From assembly GCF_009687845.1 (NCBI RefSeq), contig NZ_BLAD01000067.1:1-64000 (forward strand): 64,000 nt of DNA, written 5' to 3'. Source of the DNA: Acrocarpospora corrugata. Its GTDB lineage: Bacteria > Actinomycetota > Actinomycetes > Streptosporangiales > Streptosporangiaceae. The notes beneath the pieces are model-generated. The model was not told the origin of the DNA and ran no database searches. It saw nothing but the letters and a program-made list of their open reading frames with translations. The position numbers and the translations under genes were made by a program. Below are positions 20,101 to 28,826 of the stretch, piece by piece (within the stretch, counting starts at the first letter, position 1; every line of letters starts with the position of its first letter).

Positions 20101-20925
20101 GTGCCAGACTCACCGTTCCTGGATCTTGACCGTCCGCCGTTGTCGCAGGCAGCGCTGCAGAGCGCGCTCGTGCGACCCGGCTCGCTCTGGTCGGCCGTCA
20201 AGGTCGTCGAGCGCACCGGCTCCACCAACGCCGACCTCGCCAACGCGGCCAGGGAGAACATCCGGGAAGGGGCGATCCTGGTGGCCGAGTCGCAGTTCGC
20301 CGGGCGCGGGCGGCTGGGCAGGAGCTGGACCGCTCCGCCCCGGTCGGGGCTGACCTTCTCGGTGCTGCTGCGGCCCGACGTCCCGACGGCCCGGCAGGGC
20401 TGGCTGCCGCTGCTGTTCGGGTTGGCCGCCGCGACCGGGGTGCGCGCGCACACCGGCGTGGACGTGCGGCTCAAGTGGCCCAACGACCTGCTGGTCGGGG
20501 AGCGCAAACTGGCCGGGGTGCTGGCCGAGCGGGTCGATTCCGCGGTCGTGGTGGGCATGGGGCTCAACGTGACGATGCGGCAGGAGGAACTGCCGGTGGA
20601 CCGGGCCACCTCGCTGCTGCTGGCCGGCGCGCCTTCCCTGAACCGGGGGGAACTGCTGATCGCCGTGCTGCGCGAGCTGGAGGCGCGGTATCGGGAGTGG
20701 GTGGACGCCAACGGGGACGTGGAAGCCTGCGGGTCGCGGGCGGCGTACCTGGCGGGGAGCGCGACGGTGGGGCGGGAGGTGCGGGTGGAGTTGCCCGGGG
20801 AGCGGGTACTGATCGGGGAGGCGACCGGGATCGACCGAGCCGGCTACCTCGTCGTGCGGTCCGAAGGGACCGACCATAAGCTGAGCGTGGGGGATGTGGT
20901 GCATGTCCGGCCAGCCAATCCGTGA
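20101..20925 (+). CDS. birA: Biotin--[acetyl-CoA-carboxylase] ligase
   Basis: 274-aa monofunctional ligase that makes biotinyl-AMP and transfers biotin to carboxylase carrier domains. The biotin/AMP-binding motif is visible as AGRGRLGRSWTAPP (after RTGSTNADL), with VRLKWPNDLLVGERKLAGVL following; the C-terminal SH3-like domain ends at the stop. There is no N-terminal HTH, so it is not a BirA repressor. GTG 20101 is preceded by GGGAGGTG. It likely serves the acyl-CoA carboxylase whose beta and epsilon subunits are at 8.5-10.3 kb. Confidence 0.95.
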   Translation: MPDSPFLDLDRPPLSQAALQSALVRPGSLWSAVKVVERTGSTNADLANAARENIREGAILVAESQFAGRGRLGRSWTAPPRSGLTFSVLLRPDVPTARQGWLPLLFGLAAATGVRAHTGVDVRLKWPNDLLVGERKLAGVLAERVDSAVVVGMGLNVTMRQEELPVDRATSLLLAGAPSLNRGELLIAVLRELEARYREWVDANGDVEACGSRAAYLAGSATVGREVRVELPGERVLIGEATGIDRAGYLVVRSEGTDHKLSVGDVVHVRPANP

Positions 20926-20983
20926 CGACCGAGTGCCGGACAAAACACGACACGCGCCCGGTGAACGTGCCACGATTCGCTCC

Positions 20984-21496
20984 ATGGGTCTGCCCGATCA
21001 CCACCTTACGCAGGGGGAGCGAGTCGTCCACTCGTTCCACCCGCACTGGAAGCGGCTCATCGTGCCCTTCCTCGCGCTCCTTCTGGTCGTCGTCGCCTCC
21101 AGCGCCGCGATCTACTTCATCCCCGGCGATTTCGAGTACGCCTGGCTGGCCAGGATCACCGTCGCCGTGGTCGCCGTCGTCGCTCTCACGCTGTTCTCCT
21201 TCGTGCCGTACCTGCGCTGGAAGACCACGTCGTACACGCTGACGACGCACCGGTTCAACATCAGCACCGGCATCCTGAACAAGTCCGACGACGACATCCC
21301 GCTCGCCAAGGTCAACTCGGTCAGCTCCGACCAGACCCTGCTGGAGCGCCTGTTCGGCTGCGGCACCCTGAAGGTCGAGTCGGCCTCAGAACGCGGCGAG
21401 ATCCTCTACCGGGACATCCCCAAGATCCAGACCGTCAGGACCGAGCTGTTCCGGCTGGTCGAGGACGCCTCGGACGGGAACATCGACGGCAAGTGA
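20984..21496 (+). CDS. PH domain-containing membrane protein
   Basis: 170-aa protein with two adjacent TM segments (LIVPFLALLLVVVASSAAIY; LARITVAVVAVVALTLFSF) followed by a bacterial PH (bPH2/DUF304) domain (TSYTLTTHRFNISTGILNKSDDDIPLAKV). ATG 20984 gives the usual start of this family (MGLPDHHLTQGERVV); the frame is open further upstream into birA. Its stop overlaps the GTG of the cyclase gene, so these two are co-translated. The molecular role of the family is not established. Confidence 0.9.
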   Translation: MGLPDHHLTQGERVVHSFHPHWKRLIVPFLALLLVVVASSAAIYFIPGDFEYAWLARITVAVVAVVALTLFSFVPYLRWKTTSYTLTTHRFNISTGILNKSDDDIPLAKVNSVSSDQTLLERLFGCGTLKVESASERGEILYRDIPKIQTVRTELFRLVEDASDGNIDGK

Positions 21497-22506
21497 CGCC
21501 CGACGGCAGCGCCCAGGACGCCCAGGACTTCGCCGGTCGGCCGACGGCGGCCGACATCCAGCGGCTGTTCCTCCCTCTGCCGCCGCGCTACACCCGGCAC
21601 GAGATCGCCTCGGCCGCCGAGATCCCGCAGGAACTGGCCGAGCGGATCTGGCGGGCGCTCGGCTTCGCCACCCTGGCCGACGACGCGGTCGCCTTCACCG
21701 ACGCCGACCTGCGGGCGCTGACGCGGATCAAGGCGATCCTGGACGCCGGGCTGCTGGACGAGATCACCCTGATCCGGATGACCCGGGCGCTCGGCCGGAC
21801 CACCGCGCGGCTGGCCCAGTGGCAGGCCGAGATCATGATCGGCGCCATGCTGAATCCGCACGGCACCCCCACCGACGCCGACCTGGCCCGGGTGATGCGC
21901 GCCGCCCACCTGCTGCTGCCCGACTTCGAGCGCACCCTGGTGCACGTCTGGCGGGCCCAGCTGGCCGCCTCGGCCGGCCGCCAGCTGGCGCTGACCGAGG
22001 TCGGGGAGCACCGGACCACGCTGGCCGTCGGCTTCGCCGACCTGGTCGCCTTCACCCGGGTCTCCCGAGAACTGGACGAACCGGCCCTGGCCGACCTGGT
22101 CGAGGGCTTCGAGTCGCGCGCCTCCGACGTGGTCGCCCAGCACGGCGGCCGGCTGGTCAAGACGCTGGGCGACGAGGTCCTGTTCACCGCCACCGAACCG
22201 GAGTCGGCCGCCCGGATGACCCTCGACCTGGTGGACGCGCTCGGCCAGGGCGACCCGGGGGTCAGGATCGGCCTGGCCTACGGTCAGGTGCTGCCCGTGA
22301 TGGGCGACGTCTTCGGCACCACCGTCAACCTGGCCGCCAGGCTGACCGCGATCGCCCGGCCGGGCAGCGTGGTCGCCGACAGCGCGCTGGCCGAGCACGT
22401 CACCGGCCTGCCGGGCATCGAGGTAGTCAAGATCCGCCGCCGCCCGGCCAGGGGGCTCGGGCTGATCCAGCCGTACGTGCTCCGGCGGGGGCCCGGCCCT
22501 GCTTGA
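21493..22506 (+). CDS. Class III adenylate cyclase with N-terminal regulatory domain
   Basis: 337-aa soluble cyclase. Residues about 20-150 form an all-alpha regulatory domain like that of Rv1264-type cyclases. The catalytic domain (about 170-330) has metal aspartates in VGFADLVAFTR and TLGDEVLFTA, the substrate-binding Lys in LVKTLGD, and the Asn and Arg transition-state residues in GTTVNLAARLT, so it should be active and make cAMP. GTG 21493 overlaps the PH-protein stop (GTGA). A perfect CRP-type site near 58.2 kb is a possible downstream target of the signal. Confidence 0.9.
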   Translation: MTPDGSAQDAQDFAGRPTAADIQRLFLPLPPRYTRHEIASAAEIPQELAERIWRALGFATLADDAVAFTDADLRALTRIKAILDAGLLDEITLIRMTRALGRTTARLAQWQAEIMIGAMLNPHGTPTDADLARVMRAAHLLLPDFERTLVHVWRAQLAASAGRQLALTEVGEHRTTLAVGFADLVAFTRVSRELDEPALADLVEGFESRASDVVAQHGGRLVKTLGDEVLFTATEPESAARMTLDLVDALGQGDPGVRIGLAYGQVLPVMGDVFGTTVNLAARLTAIARPGSVVADSALAEHVTGLPGIEVVKIRRRPARGLGLIQPYVLRRGPGPA

Positions 22507-22554
22507 CGGCGGGGCCGCTCATGGAAATCCTGATCAAACACACGGAGGTGCGGA

Positions 22555-23640
22555 ATGTCGTATGAAGTCCAGGGCGTGATCGCTAAGGGTAAGGGTGCGC
22601 CGGTCACCTTGGAGACGGTGCTGGTTCCCGACCCCGGCCCCGGCGAGGCGGTTGTCACGGTCCAGGCGTGCGGGGTCTGCCACACCGACCTGCACTACCG
22701 CGAAGGCGGCATCAGCGACGACTTCCCGTTCCTGCTCGGCCACGAGGCCGCCGGCGTGGTCGAGGCCGTCGGCGACGGCGTGACCGACCTGGCGCCCGGC
22801 GACTACGTGATCCTCAACTGGCGGGCCGTCTGCGGCGCCTGCCGGGCCTGCCTGCGCGGCCGGCCCTGGTACTGCTTCGCCACCCACAACGCCAAGCAGA
22901 AGATGACCCTGACCGACGGAACCGTGCTCAGCCCCGCGCTCGGCATCGGCGCCTTCCTGGAGAAGACGCTGGTCGCGGCCGGTCAGTGCACGAAGGTCGA
23001 CCCGCGGGCCAAGCCGGCCGTGGCCGGTCTGCTCGGTTGCGGCGTGATGGCCGGGCTCGGCGCGGCGATCAACACCGGCGGGGTGACCCGGGGCGACTCG
23101 GTGGCCGTGATCGGCTGCGGCGGCGTGGGCAACGCGGCCATCCTCGGCTCCCAGCTGGCCGGGGCGGGCACGATCATCGCCGTCGACGTGGACGACCGCA
23201 AGCTCGAATGGGCCCGCGGCTTCGGCGCCACCCACACCGTGAACTCGCGCGAGAGCGACGCCGTCGAGGCGATCCGGGATCTCACCGGCGGCCACGGCGC
23301 CGACGTGGTGATCGAGGCGGTCGGCCGCCCGGAGACCTACGAGCAGGCGTTCTACGCCCGCGACCTGGCCGGGACCGTCGTCCTGGTCGGCGTGCCCACC
23401 CCCGAGATGCGCCTGGACCTGCCGCTCCTGGACGTGTTCGGCCGCGGCGGCTCCCTCAAGTCCTCCTGGTACGGCGACTGCCTGCCCAGCCGCGACTTCC
23501 CCATGCTGATCGACCTCTACCTGCAGGGCCGCCTCAACCTGGACGGCTTCGTGTCCGAGACCATCGGCCTGGGCGACGTCGAGGGGGCCTTCGCCAAGAT
23601 GCACCGCGGCGAGGTGCTGCGCTCGGCGGTGATCCTGTGA
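22555..23640 (+). CDS. S-(hydroxymethyl)mycothiol dehydrogenase
   Basis: 361-aa zinc alcohol dehydrogenase of the class III type that oxidises the formaldehyde-mycothiol adduct with NAD. The catalytic zinc ligands lie in [15 protein letters not shown] and LLGHEAAG; structural zinc cysteines are in [16 protein letters not shown]; the Rossmann motif is [11 protein letters not shown]. Extended similarity to the mycothiol-dependent branch (the motif [12 protein letters not shown]) is what separates it from other ADHs. ATG 22555 follows a GGAGG. It overlaps the MBL hydrolase gene, giving a formaldehyde detoxification pair. Confidence 0.93.
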   Translation: MSYEVQGVIAKGKGAPVTLETVLVPDPGPGEAVVTVQACGVCHTDLHYREGGISDDFPFLLGHEAAGVVEAVGDGVTDLAPGDYVILNWRAVCGACRACLRGRPWYCFATHNAKQKMTLTDGTVLSPALGIGAFLEKTLVAAGQCTKVDPRAKPAVAGLLGCGVMAGLGAAINTGGVTRGDSVAVIGCGGVGNAAILGSQLAGAGTIIAVDVDDRKLEWARGFGATHTVNSRESDAVEAIRDLTGGHGADVVIEAVGRPETYEQAFYARDLAGTVVLVGVPTPEMRLDLPLLDVFGRGGSLKSSWYGDCLPSRDFPMLIDLYLQGRLNLDGFVSETIGLGDVEGAFAKMHRGEVLRSAVIL

Positions 23641-24260
23641 GCGTCGACCGCCTGATCACCTCGGGCACCTTCGCGCTGGACGGCGGCAGCTGGCAGGTCG
23701 ACAACAACGTCTGGCTGGTCGGCTCCGACGAGGAGGTCGTGGTCATCGACGCGGCCCACGACGCCGCGGCCATCCTGGCGGCGGCGGGCGGGCGGCGGAT
23801 CACCGCGATCGTCTGCACGCACGCGCACAACGACCACATCAACGCCGCCGCCGAGGTCGCGGCCGCGGCCGGGGCGCCCATCCTGCTCCATCCGGCCGAT
23901 CAGGTGCTCTGGGCGATGCAGTATGGGCCGGAGGTTCCGTACCTGCCGCTGAAGGACGGGCAGGTGATCGACGCCGGGGACGTGGCGCTCACCGTGCTGC
24001 ACACGCCGGGGCACTCGCCCGGCGCGGTCTGCCTGCACGCGCGGGAGCTGGGCGTGGTCTTCAGCGGCGACACCCTGTTCCAGGGCGGGCCGGGGGCGAC
24101 CGGGCGGTCGCACTCCTCGTTCGAGACGATCATCGAGTCGATCGAGGACCGGCTGCTCACGCTGCCGGGCGAGACGATCGTGCACACCGGGCACGGCGAC
24201 TCCACCACCATCGGCGTGGAGGCCCCGCATCTGGCGGATTGGCTGGCCAGAGGGCACTAG
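23637..24260 (+). CDS. MBL-fold hydrolase, probable S-formylmycothiol pathway partner
   Basis: 207-aa metallo-beta-lactamase-fold protein with the HxHxDH motif in [12 protein letters not shown] and a later His in [20 protein letters not shown] and HTGHGDST, all family metal ligands. GTG 23637 overlaps the mycothiol dehydrogenase stop (GTGA), so the two are co-translated. By position it likely hydrolyses the S-formylmycothiol produced upstream to formate and mycothiol; that role is inferred from context, as the fold alone also fits glyoxalase II-like enzymes. Confidence 0.88.
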   Translation: MSVDRLITSGTFALDGGSWQVDNNVWLVGSDEEVVVIDAAHDAAAILAAAGGRRITAIVCTHAHNDHINAAAEVAAAAGAPILLHPADQVLWAMQYGPEVPYLPLKDGQVIDAGDVALTVLHTPGHSPGAVCLHARELGVVFSGDTLFQGGPGATGRSHSSFETIIESIEDRLLTLPGETIVHTGHGDSTTIGVEAPHLADWLARGH

Positions 24261-24277
24261 CCTGTGTCGAGCCTCAC

Positions 24278-24296
24278 ATAGGCAAGCCTTACCAAA
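24278..24296. promoter_or_regulatory. IdeR/DmdR-like iron box 1 (upstream)
   Basis: ATAGGCAAGCCTTACCAAA matches the 19-bp actinobacterial iron-box consensus at about 13 of 19 positions. It lies 11 bp before a better match and upstream of bfd. Confidence 0.55.
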
Positions 24297-24306
24297 GTGG
24301 GTTATC

Positions 24307-24325
24307 TTAGGTGTGCCTAACCTAC
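24307..24325. promoter_or_regulatory. IdeR/DmdR-like iron box 2
   Basis: TTAGGTGTGCCTAACCTAC matches the iron-box consensus (TTAGGTTAGGCTAACCTAA) at about 15 of 19 positions, with both outer arms intact. It ends 20 bp before the bfd start codon, so it probably controls bfd-bfr. IdeR either represses or, for storage genes, activates when loaded with iron; the tandem arrangement fits either mode. Confidence 0.8.
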
Positions 24326-24345
24326 TTTGAGAGGCTTCCCCCGTC

Positions 24346-24525
24346 ATGTATGTCTGCATTTGCCGCGCTGTAACCGATTCGGAGGTGCACGCGTGTATTG
24401 CCGCGGGCGCCACCAGCGCCAGGCAGGTGCGCGACACCACCGGTGCGGGAGGCGACTGCGGCTCTTGTGTCCGGAAGATCTGTGCAATCCTGAAACGGTC
24501 CGAAGACCTGATCACGACCGCGTAG
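24346..24525 (+). CDS. bfd: Bacterioferritin-associated ferredoxin
   Basis: 59-aa [2Fe-2S] protein: MYVCICRAVTDSEVHACI with CxC near the N-terminus and GDCGSCVRKI supplying the CxxC pair, the BFD-like fold. It transfers electrons to bacterioferritin to release stored iron. The gene is short and easily missed; ATG 24346 to TAG 24525 fits the family length. It is preceded by two iron boxes and followed after 16 nt by bfr, so iron uptake state should control both. Confidence 0.93.
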   Translation: MYVCICRAVTDSEVHACIAAGATSARQVRDTTGAGGDCGSCVRKICAILKRSEDLITTA

Positions 24526-24541
24526 ATGCAAGGGGCCCGTC

Positions 24542-25024
24542 ATGCAGGGCGACAGGGAGATCATCGCGCTGCTCAACGAGCAGCTGACCTCTGAACTCAC
24601 CGCCATCAACCAGTACTTCCTGCACGCCAAGATGCAGGAGAACTGGGGTTTCACCAAGCTGGCGAGCTTCACCCGGGCCGAGTCCATCGACGAGATGAAG
24701 CACGCGGAGAAGCTCACCGACCGCATCCTCTTCCTGGAGGGGCTGCCGAACTACCAGAAACTGTTCACCCTGCACGTCGGCCAGACCGTGCGGGAACAGA
24801 TCCAGGCCGACCTCGACCTGGAGCTGGGCGTGGTGCAGCGGCTTCGCCCCGGGATCGCGCTCATGCGCGAGCGCGGCGACATCGTCTCCGCCCTGCTCTT
24901 CGAGGAGATCCTCGAGGACGAGGAGCATCACATCGACTACCTGGAGACCGAACTCGGGCTGATGGACACGCTCGGCGACCAGCTGTACCTCCAGCGTTAC
25001 GCCGAGCCGCCGTCCGCCTCCTGA
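24542..25024 (+). CDS. bfr: Bacterioferritin
   Basis: 160-aa four-helix iron-storage protein that assembles into a 24-mer. All ferroxidase ligands are present at their canonical positions: E18, E51, H54, E94, E127 and H130; the heme-ligating Met52 is also there. It is co-transcribed with bfd from the iron-box promoter and followed by an excellent intrinsic terminator. Confidence 0.97.
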   Translation: MQGDREIIALLNEQLTSELTAINQYFLHAKMQENWGFTKLASFTRAESIDEMKHAEKLTDRILFLEGLPNYQKLFTLHVGQTVREQIQADLDLELGVVQRLRPGIALMRERGDIVSALLFEEILEDEEHHIDYLETELGLMDTLGDQLYLQRYAEPPSAS

Positions 25025-25038
25025 CCAGTTTCCGGTCG

Positions 25039-25072
25039 GCCCGTCGGGTGCGCCCGGCGGGCTTTCTTTTTT
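25039..25072 (+). terminator. Rho-independent terminator of bfd-bfr
   Basis: A 10-bp stem (GCCCGTCGGG pairing with CCCGGCGGGC, one G:U) with a TGCG loop is followed directly by TTTCTTTTTT. This is a canonical intrinsic terminator 15 nt after the bfr stop. Confidence 0.92.
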
Positions 25073-25217
25073 CCCCGGCGTACGTCCAGCGGAGCTTTCC
25101 CGACCCGCTACCCCCGCCGGGCGGGTTGAACTACCGCGATAAACCGACCTTTAAGAGTGTTTGCCCAGGTCAATTGATAAGTCAACGACGAGTCAAACCG
25201 CGCGCTGCTGCCGGGAA

Positions 25218-25245
25218 ACGATCGCTTAAGGTCCTACGATCGCTT
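25218..25245. repeat. ACGATCGCTT direct repeat ahead of the response regulator
   Basis: ACGATCGCTT occurs at 25218-25227 and 25236-25245, 18 bp apart, the second copy touching the ATG at 25247. It could be an autoregulatory response-regulator site. The second copy overlaps a TACGAT -10-like hexamer (25235-25240) placed for a leaderless transcript. Confidence 0.5.
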
Positions 25246-25246
25246 C

Positions 25247-25915
25247 ATGACCTGCGTACTTCTCGCCGAGGATGACACCTCGATCTCCGAGCCGCTTGCG
25301 CGCGCCCTGCGCCGGGAGGGCTATCAGGTGGAGGTGAGTCCGGACGGCCCGCAGGCCCTGGAAAGGGCTCTTTCGGGGGGCGTCGACCTCATCGTTCTCG
25401 ACCTTGGCCTGCCCGAGATGGATGGGCTGGAGGTCGCCCGCCGAATCAGGGCCGAAGGCCACGGCACGCCCGTGCTCATTCTCACCGCCCGTGTCGACGA
25501 GGTCGACACGGTGGTCGGCCTCGACGCCGGGGCCGACGACTACGTCACCAAACCGTTCCGGCTGGCCGAGCTGCTGGCCCGGGTCCGGGCCCTGCTCCGC
25601 CGTGGCACTTCGGAGACACCCGTGGTCCAGGGCGTTCGGATCGACGCCGACTCCCGCCGCGCCTGGATGGGGGAGAAGGAACTGCACCTGACCACCAAGG
25701 AGTTCGACCTGCTCCGGGTGCTCGTCCGGGACGCGGGGAAGGTGGTCACCCGCGAGCAGATCATGCGCGAAGTGTGGGACACCAACTGGTGGGGCTCCAC
25801 CAAGACCCTGGACATGCACATCTCCTGGCTGCGCCGAAAGCTCGGAGACGACGCCGCCAAGCCCCGGTACATCACCACCGTGCGAGGAGTCGGCTTCCGC
25901 TTCGAACGCGAGTAA
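25247..25915 (+). CDS. OmpR/PhoB-family response regulator
   Basis: 222-aa DNA-binding response regulator. The receiver has the acidic pocket E8-D9-D10, phospho-acceptor D52 in VLDLGLPEMDG and K102 in TKPF; the C-terminal winged helix ends with TTVRGVGFRFE. No Shine-Dalgarno precedes ATG 25247, and a TACGAT hexamer 6 nt upstream suggests a leaderless mRNA. The sensor kinase follows after 6 nt. Signal unknown; the upstream neighbour is an iron-storage operon but a strong terminator separates them. Confidence 0.95.
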   Translation: MTCVLLAEDDTSISEPLARALRREGYQVEVSPDGPQALERALSGGVDLIVLDLGLPEMDGLEVARRIRAEGHGTPVLILTARVDEVDTVVGLDAGADDYVTKPFRLAELLARVRALLRRGTSETPVVQGVRIDADSRRAWMGEKELHLTTKEFDLLRVLVRDAGKVVTREQIMREVWDTNWWGSTKTLDMHISWLRRKLGDDAAKPRYITTVRGVGFRFERE

Positions 25916-25921
25916 GGGGCC

Positions 25922-27193
25922 ATGCGGAGGCGTTTGCTCTCCTCGATGCTGCTGGTGGCGGTCATCGCGGTTCTGCTGCTCGGTGTGCCCCTGGGCGTGG
26001 TCGTCGTACGGCTCATCAACGACGAGGCCGCCCAGGAGCTCAACGCCGAGGCGACCCGCGTGCTGATCAGCGTGGAGTACGCGATCAGTCAGGAGCAGCC
26101 GGTCGACCCCAAGCAGCTGGCGAGCAACTACCCCAACCGCTACATCCAGGTCGCGTTCCGCGGCATCGCGCCGATCGCCGTGGGCACCGAACCCCCGGCG
26201 AACCGCTCACTCACCGAGGACGCGCGCTCCGAGAACGGCGTGGTGCGGGTCACCCGGGACACCGCCCAGATCGATCACGAGATCCGGGCCCGGCTGCTGC
26301 TCACCATCGCGCTCGCGGTCGCCGCGCTCGGCGTGGCCATCGGGCTCGCCGTGGTGACCTCACGCCGGCTGTCGCTGCCCCTCCTGGACCTGGCGAAGAT
26401 CGCGGAGCGACTGGGCTCCGGCGACGCCCGGCCCAGCAGGCACCGCTACGGCATCCCCGAACTCGACCGGGTCGCCGAGGTGCTGGACCGCAGCGCCATC
26501 CGGATCTCCGAACTCCTCGGCCGCGAGCGCGAGTTCGCCACCGACGCCTCACATCAGCTCAGGACCCCGCTGACCGGCCTCACCATGCGCCTGGAGGAGA
26601 TCGTCGCCGCCGCCGCTGAGCCCGCCATCGTGCGGGAGGAGGGCGAGGCCGCCATCCTGCAGGCCGAACGCCTCACCGCCGTCATCGACGAACTGCTGGC
26701 CGCGGCCCGGCGGCAGCGCCACTCCCAGGCCGAGCCGATCGACATCGACGAGGTCCTGATCCAGCAGATCGGTGAGTGGGAGCCCGCGTTCCGGCGGTCG
26801 CAGCGCAGCATCGAACTGGTCGGCACCCGGGGCCTGCTCGCGCTGGCCACCACCGGCGGGCTCAGCCAGGTGGTCGCGACGCTGCTGGACAACTCGCTCC
26901 AGCACGGCGGCGGCGCGGTCCGGATATCCACCACCAGCTCGGACAAGTCCATCGTCATCGAAGTCTCCGACCAGGGGCCGGGCGTGCCGGAGAAGATCCG
27001 CAACCGGGTGTTCGAGCGGAACGTGACCGGCGGCCGGGGGACCGGGCTCGGCCTCACGCTGGCGCGGTCACTCGTGGTGGCCGACGGGGGACGGCTGGAA
27101 CTGGTCAAACCGCGCCCGGCGACCTTCGCCGTCTTCCTCCGCCAGGTGGGCGAGAACGGCCGCCGTCACCGGGTGGTCAGCGGGCCCGCCTGA
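25922..27193 (+). CDS. Sensor histidine kinase
   Basis: 423-aa membrane kinase: TM1 at about 10-32, an extracytoplasmic loop of about 90 aa, TM2 at about 120-142, a HAMP segment, the H-box FATDASHQLRTPLTGL, the N-box LLDNSLQHGG and the G-boxes DQGPGVP and GRGTGLGL. It is the partner of the upstream OmpR-type regulator. The last 28 nt overlap the convergent GtrA gene. Confidence 0.94.
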   Translation: MRRRLLSSMLLVAVIAVLLLGVPLGVVVVRLINDEAAQELNAEATRVLISVEYAISQEQPVDPKQLASNYPNRYIQVAFRGIAPIAVGTEPPANRSLTEDARSENGVVRVTRDTAQIDHEIRARLLLTIALAVAALGVAIGLAVVTSRRLSLPLLDLAKIAERLGSGDARPSRHRYGIPELDRVAEVLDRSAIRISELLGREREFATDASHQLRTPLTGLTMRLEEIVAAAAEPAIVREEGEAAILQAERLTAVIDELLAAARRQRHSQAEPIDIDEVLIQQIGEWEPAFRRSQRSIELVGTRGLLALATTGGLSQVVATLLDNSLQHGGGAVRISTTSSDKSIVIEVSDQGPGVPEKIRNRVFERNVTGGRGTGLGLTLARSLVVADGGRLELVKPRPATFAVFLRQVGENGRRHRVVSGPA

Positions 27194-27648
27194 TCGACGG
27201 CCTCGGCCGGCAGCTCCGGGGCCAGGAAGACCCAGCGTTTGTACGACCAGAAACGGAACAGGGTGCCCAGACCGGTGCCGATCAGCGTGGCGATGTTGTT
27301 GGCGATCAGGCTGTCCAGGCCGAGGGTGTAGCGGCTGAAGCTCAGGCAGAGCAGCTCGATCAGCAGGCCGACCCCGTTGAGGACGAAGAACAGCACGTAC
27401 TCCCGGGCCAGGCCGCTCTGCTCGCGGTGGCGGAAGGTCCAGAAGCGGTTCCCGAAGTAGGCGAAGGTGGCGGCGATCACGGTCGCGATCACCTTCGCGG
27501 TCAGGGTGCCCTCCGACCCCCACATGGCCCAGAGAATGTTGACCACGCCAAAGTTGATCACGAAGGCCATGGCGCCCACGGTGCCGAACTTCAGCAGTTC
27601 GTGGACGAGTGCGGCGAACCGCTCGTATGCGCGACGGATGAGCTGCAC
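27166..27648 (-). CDS. GtrA family membrane protein
   Basis: 160-aa protein with four TM segments, the conserved NFGVVNILWAM start and the ATFAYFGNRFWTFRHR loop between TM2 and TM3, diagnostic of GtrA (PF04138). Members help flip polyprenyl-linked sugars or take part in cell-surface glycosylation. GTG 27648 is the start; its 3' end overlaps the histidine kinase gene on the other strand by 28 nt. A UDP-glucose dehydrogenase-type gene nearby fits a surface polysaccharide theme. Confidence 0.9.
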   Translation of the reverse strand: MQLIRRAYERFAALVHELLKFGTVGAMAFVINFGVVNILWAMWGSEGTLTAKVIATVIAATFAYFGNRFWTFRHREQSGLAREYVLFFVLNGVGLLIELLCLSFSRYTLGLDSLIANNIATLIGTGLGTLFRFWSYKRWVFLAPELPAEAVDQAGPLTTR

Positions 27649-27858
27649 GAGCCGTACGGTCCTTCCTGCTTGGGGGTTCGACCCAGGCTACCGGCCCTGG
27701 CTCGGCGCAGGCGTACTGTTCCACCCACACCCAGGTTCTTCCCAGGTCACCAAAGAACATTTCAATAAATTTCCGACTATAAGGTTAAAAGGCAGCGTTG
27801 AGGCATTACGCTCGCGCCGACATCGGGCGTTCGCATGGGTGAGGGGACTGCGGGGATC

Positions 27859-28815
27859 ATGGGCCGCATGGGTCGGCGCCTTCGCGGGGGCAGCGTCCGC
27901 CGGGGAGCTTGCGTGCTCGGCCTGGTGGGGTTGGTGGCGTGTGGCGGGCAGTCCGTCGCCGGGCCTGTGCTGGAGGGAAGCGAGTCCCCGTCGCCGGTGC
28001 TGTCGCTGGACGTCGCCGAGGGCGCGTTGCAGGCGCTGCCGGAGCTGCGGGAAGCCTGGAAGACGTCGGACTGCGAGACGGTGCAGTCGCTGACCGCGGG
28101 TCCGGAGCGTGAACTCGGGACGACGGTCTGCTCGGCGAAGAAGCAGGGGCTGGGCGGGGTCGATTTCTCGGATTATTCGGATACCGAGGTGTTTCTGCCG
28201 GGCGAGGCGGATGACGGGGCCTGGTTCACGGCGCTCGCGCGCAAGCCCGATCCGGCTTACTTCGTGTTCGTGCACGAGGATGGTGTCTGGCAGTTGGAGC
28301 TGGGGCCGATTCCGCTGACCGGGAAGGTTCCGCCGCAGGACTCGGTTCCGGAGGGGGCGGCCGAGATGGTGGTCAAGTCCCGGTTGGTGCCGCAGCAGTA
28401 TCTGAGTTATCTGACCGATCCGGCGGGTGTGAGCGGAATCACCTTCCCGGCTGGGGATCCGGTGCGGAGCGTGCTGGCGGAGTTGCTCCGTACTCCGCGA
28501 AAGGCCAGGCCCGACCGGGTTTCGGTGGATGTGCGGCTGGCGACGGATTCGTCCCGGGCGCTGCTGCTCGACGATGGTGGCGCGCTGGTCTTTCACGCGA
28601 TCAAACTGGTCTTCACCCAGAAGCCCGGCGCCGGCCGCCATGCTCTTCGCCATCCCCGGTACGACACCGCCGAAGTGAAGGCGTTCACCGGCAAAGCCAA
28701 GTCGGGTCACCTGACCGGGAGCGAGATCCTCTTTCTGATCACGAAGGTCAGTAAGGCGGGCAAGATGTCCACTATCGGGCTTCGGCGGGAGCTCGCGCAT
28801 ATCACGGCGAGCTAA
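27859..28815 (+). CDS. Putative lipoprotein, function unknown
   Basis: About 318-aa exported protein: basic n-region (GRRLRGGSVRRGAC), hydrophobic core and lipobox LVAC followed by GG. The mature part has two cysteines (DCETV, TTVCSA) and no domain I recognise. The start is uncertain: ATGs at 27835, 27859 and 27868 are all in frame and none has a good Shine-Dalgarno. The region before it (27750-27800) is unusually AT-rich and may contain the promoter. It ends 11 nt before purK and may be co-transcribed with it. Confidence 0.75.
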   Translation: MGRMGRRLRGGSVRRGACVLGLVGLVACGGQSVAGPVLEGSESPSPVLSLDVAEGALQALPELREAWKTSDCETVQSLTAGPERELGTTVCSAKKQGLGGVDFSDYSDTEVFLPGEADDGAWFTALARKPDPAYFVFVHEDGVWQLELGPIPLTGKVPPQDSVPEGAAEMVVKSRLVPQQYLSYLTDPAGVSGITFPAGDPVRSVLAELLRTPRKARPDRVSVDVRLATDSSRALLLDDGGALVFHAIKLVFTQKPGAGRHALRHPRYDTAEVKAFTGKAKSGHLTGSEILFLITKVSKAGKMSTIGLRRELAHITAS

Positions 28816-28826
28816 GCTAGCCCCTT

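Noticed and set aside
22668-23636. 5' extension of the MBL hydrolase through the mycothiol dehydrogenase
   Set aside because: Arg/Pro-rich shadow; GTG 23637 in a GTGA overlap is the real start.
25218-25245. ACGATCGCTT repeat as a classic OmpR-type tandem site
   Set aside because: Spacing is 18 bp, not the usual 10-11 bp; kept only as a repeat with a tentative link.
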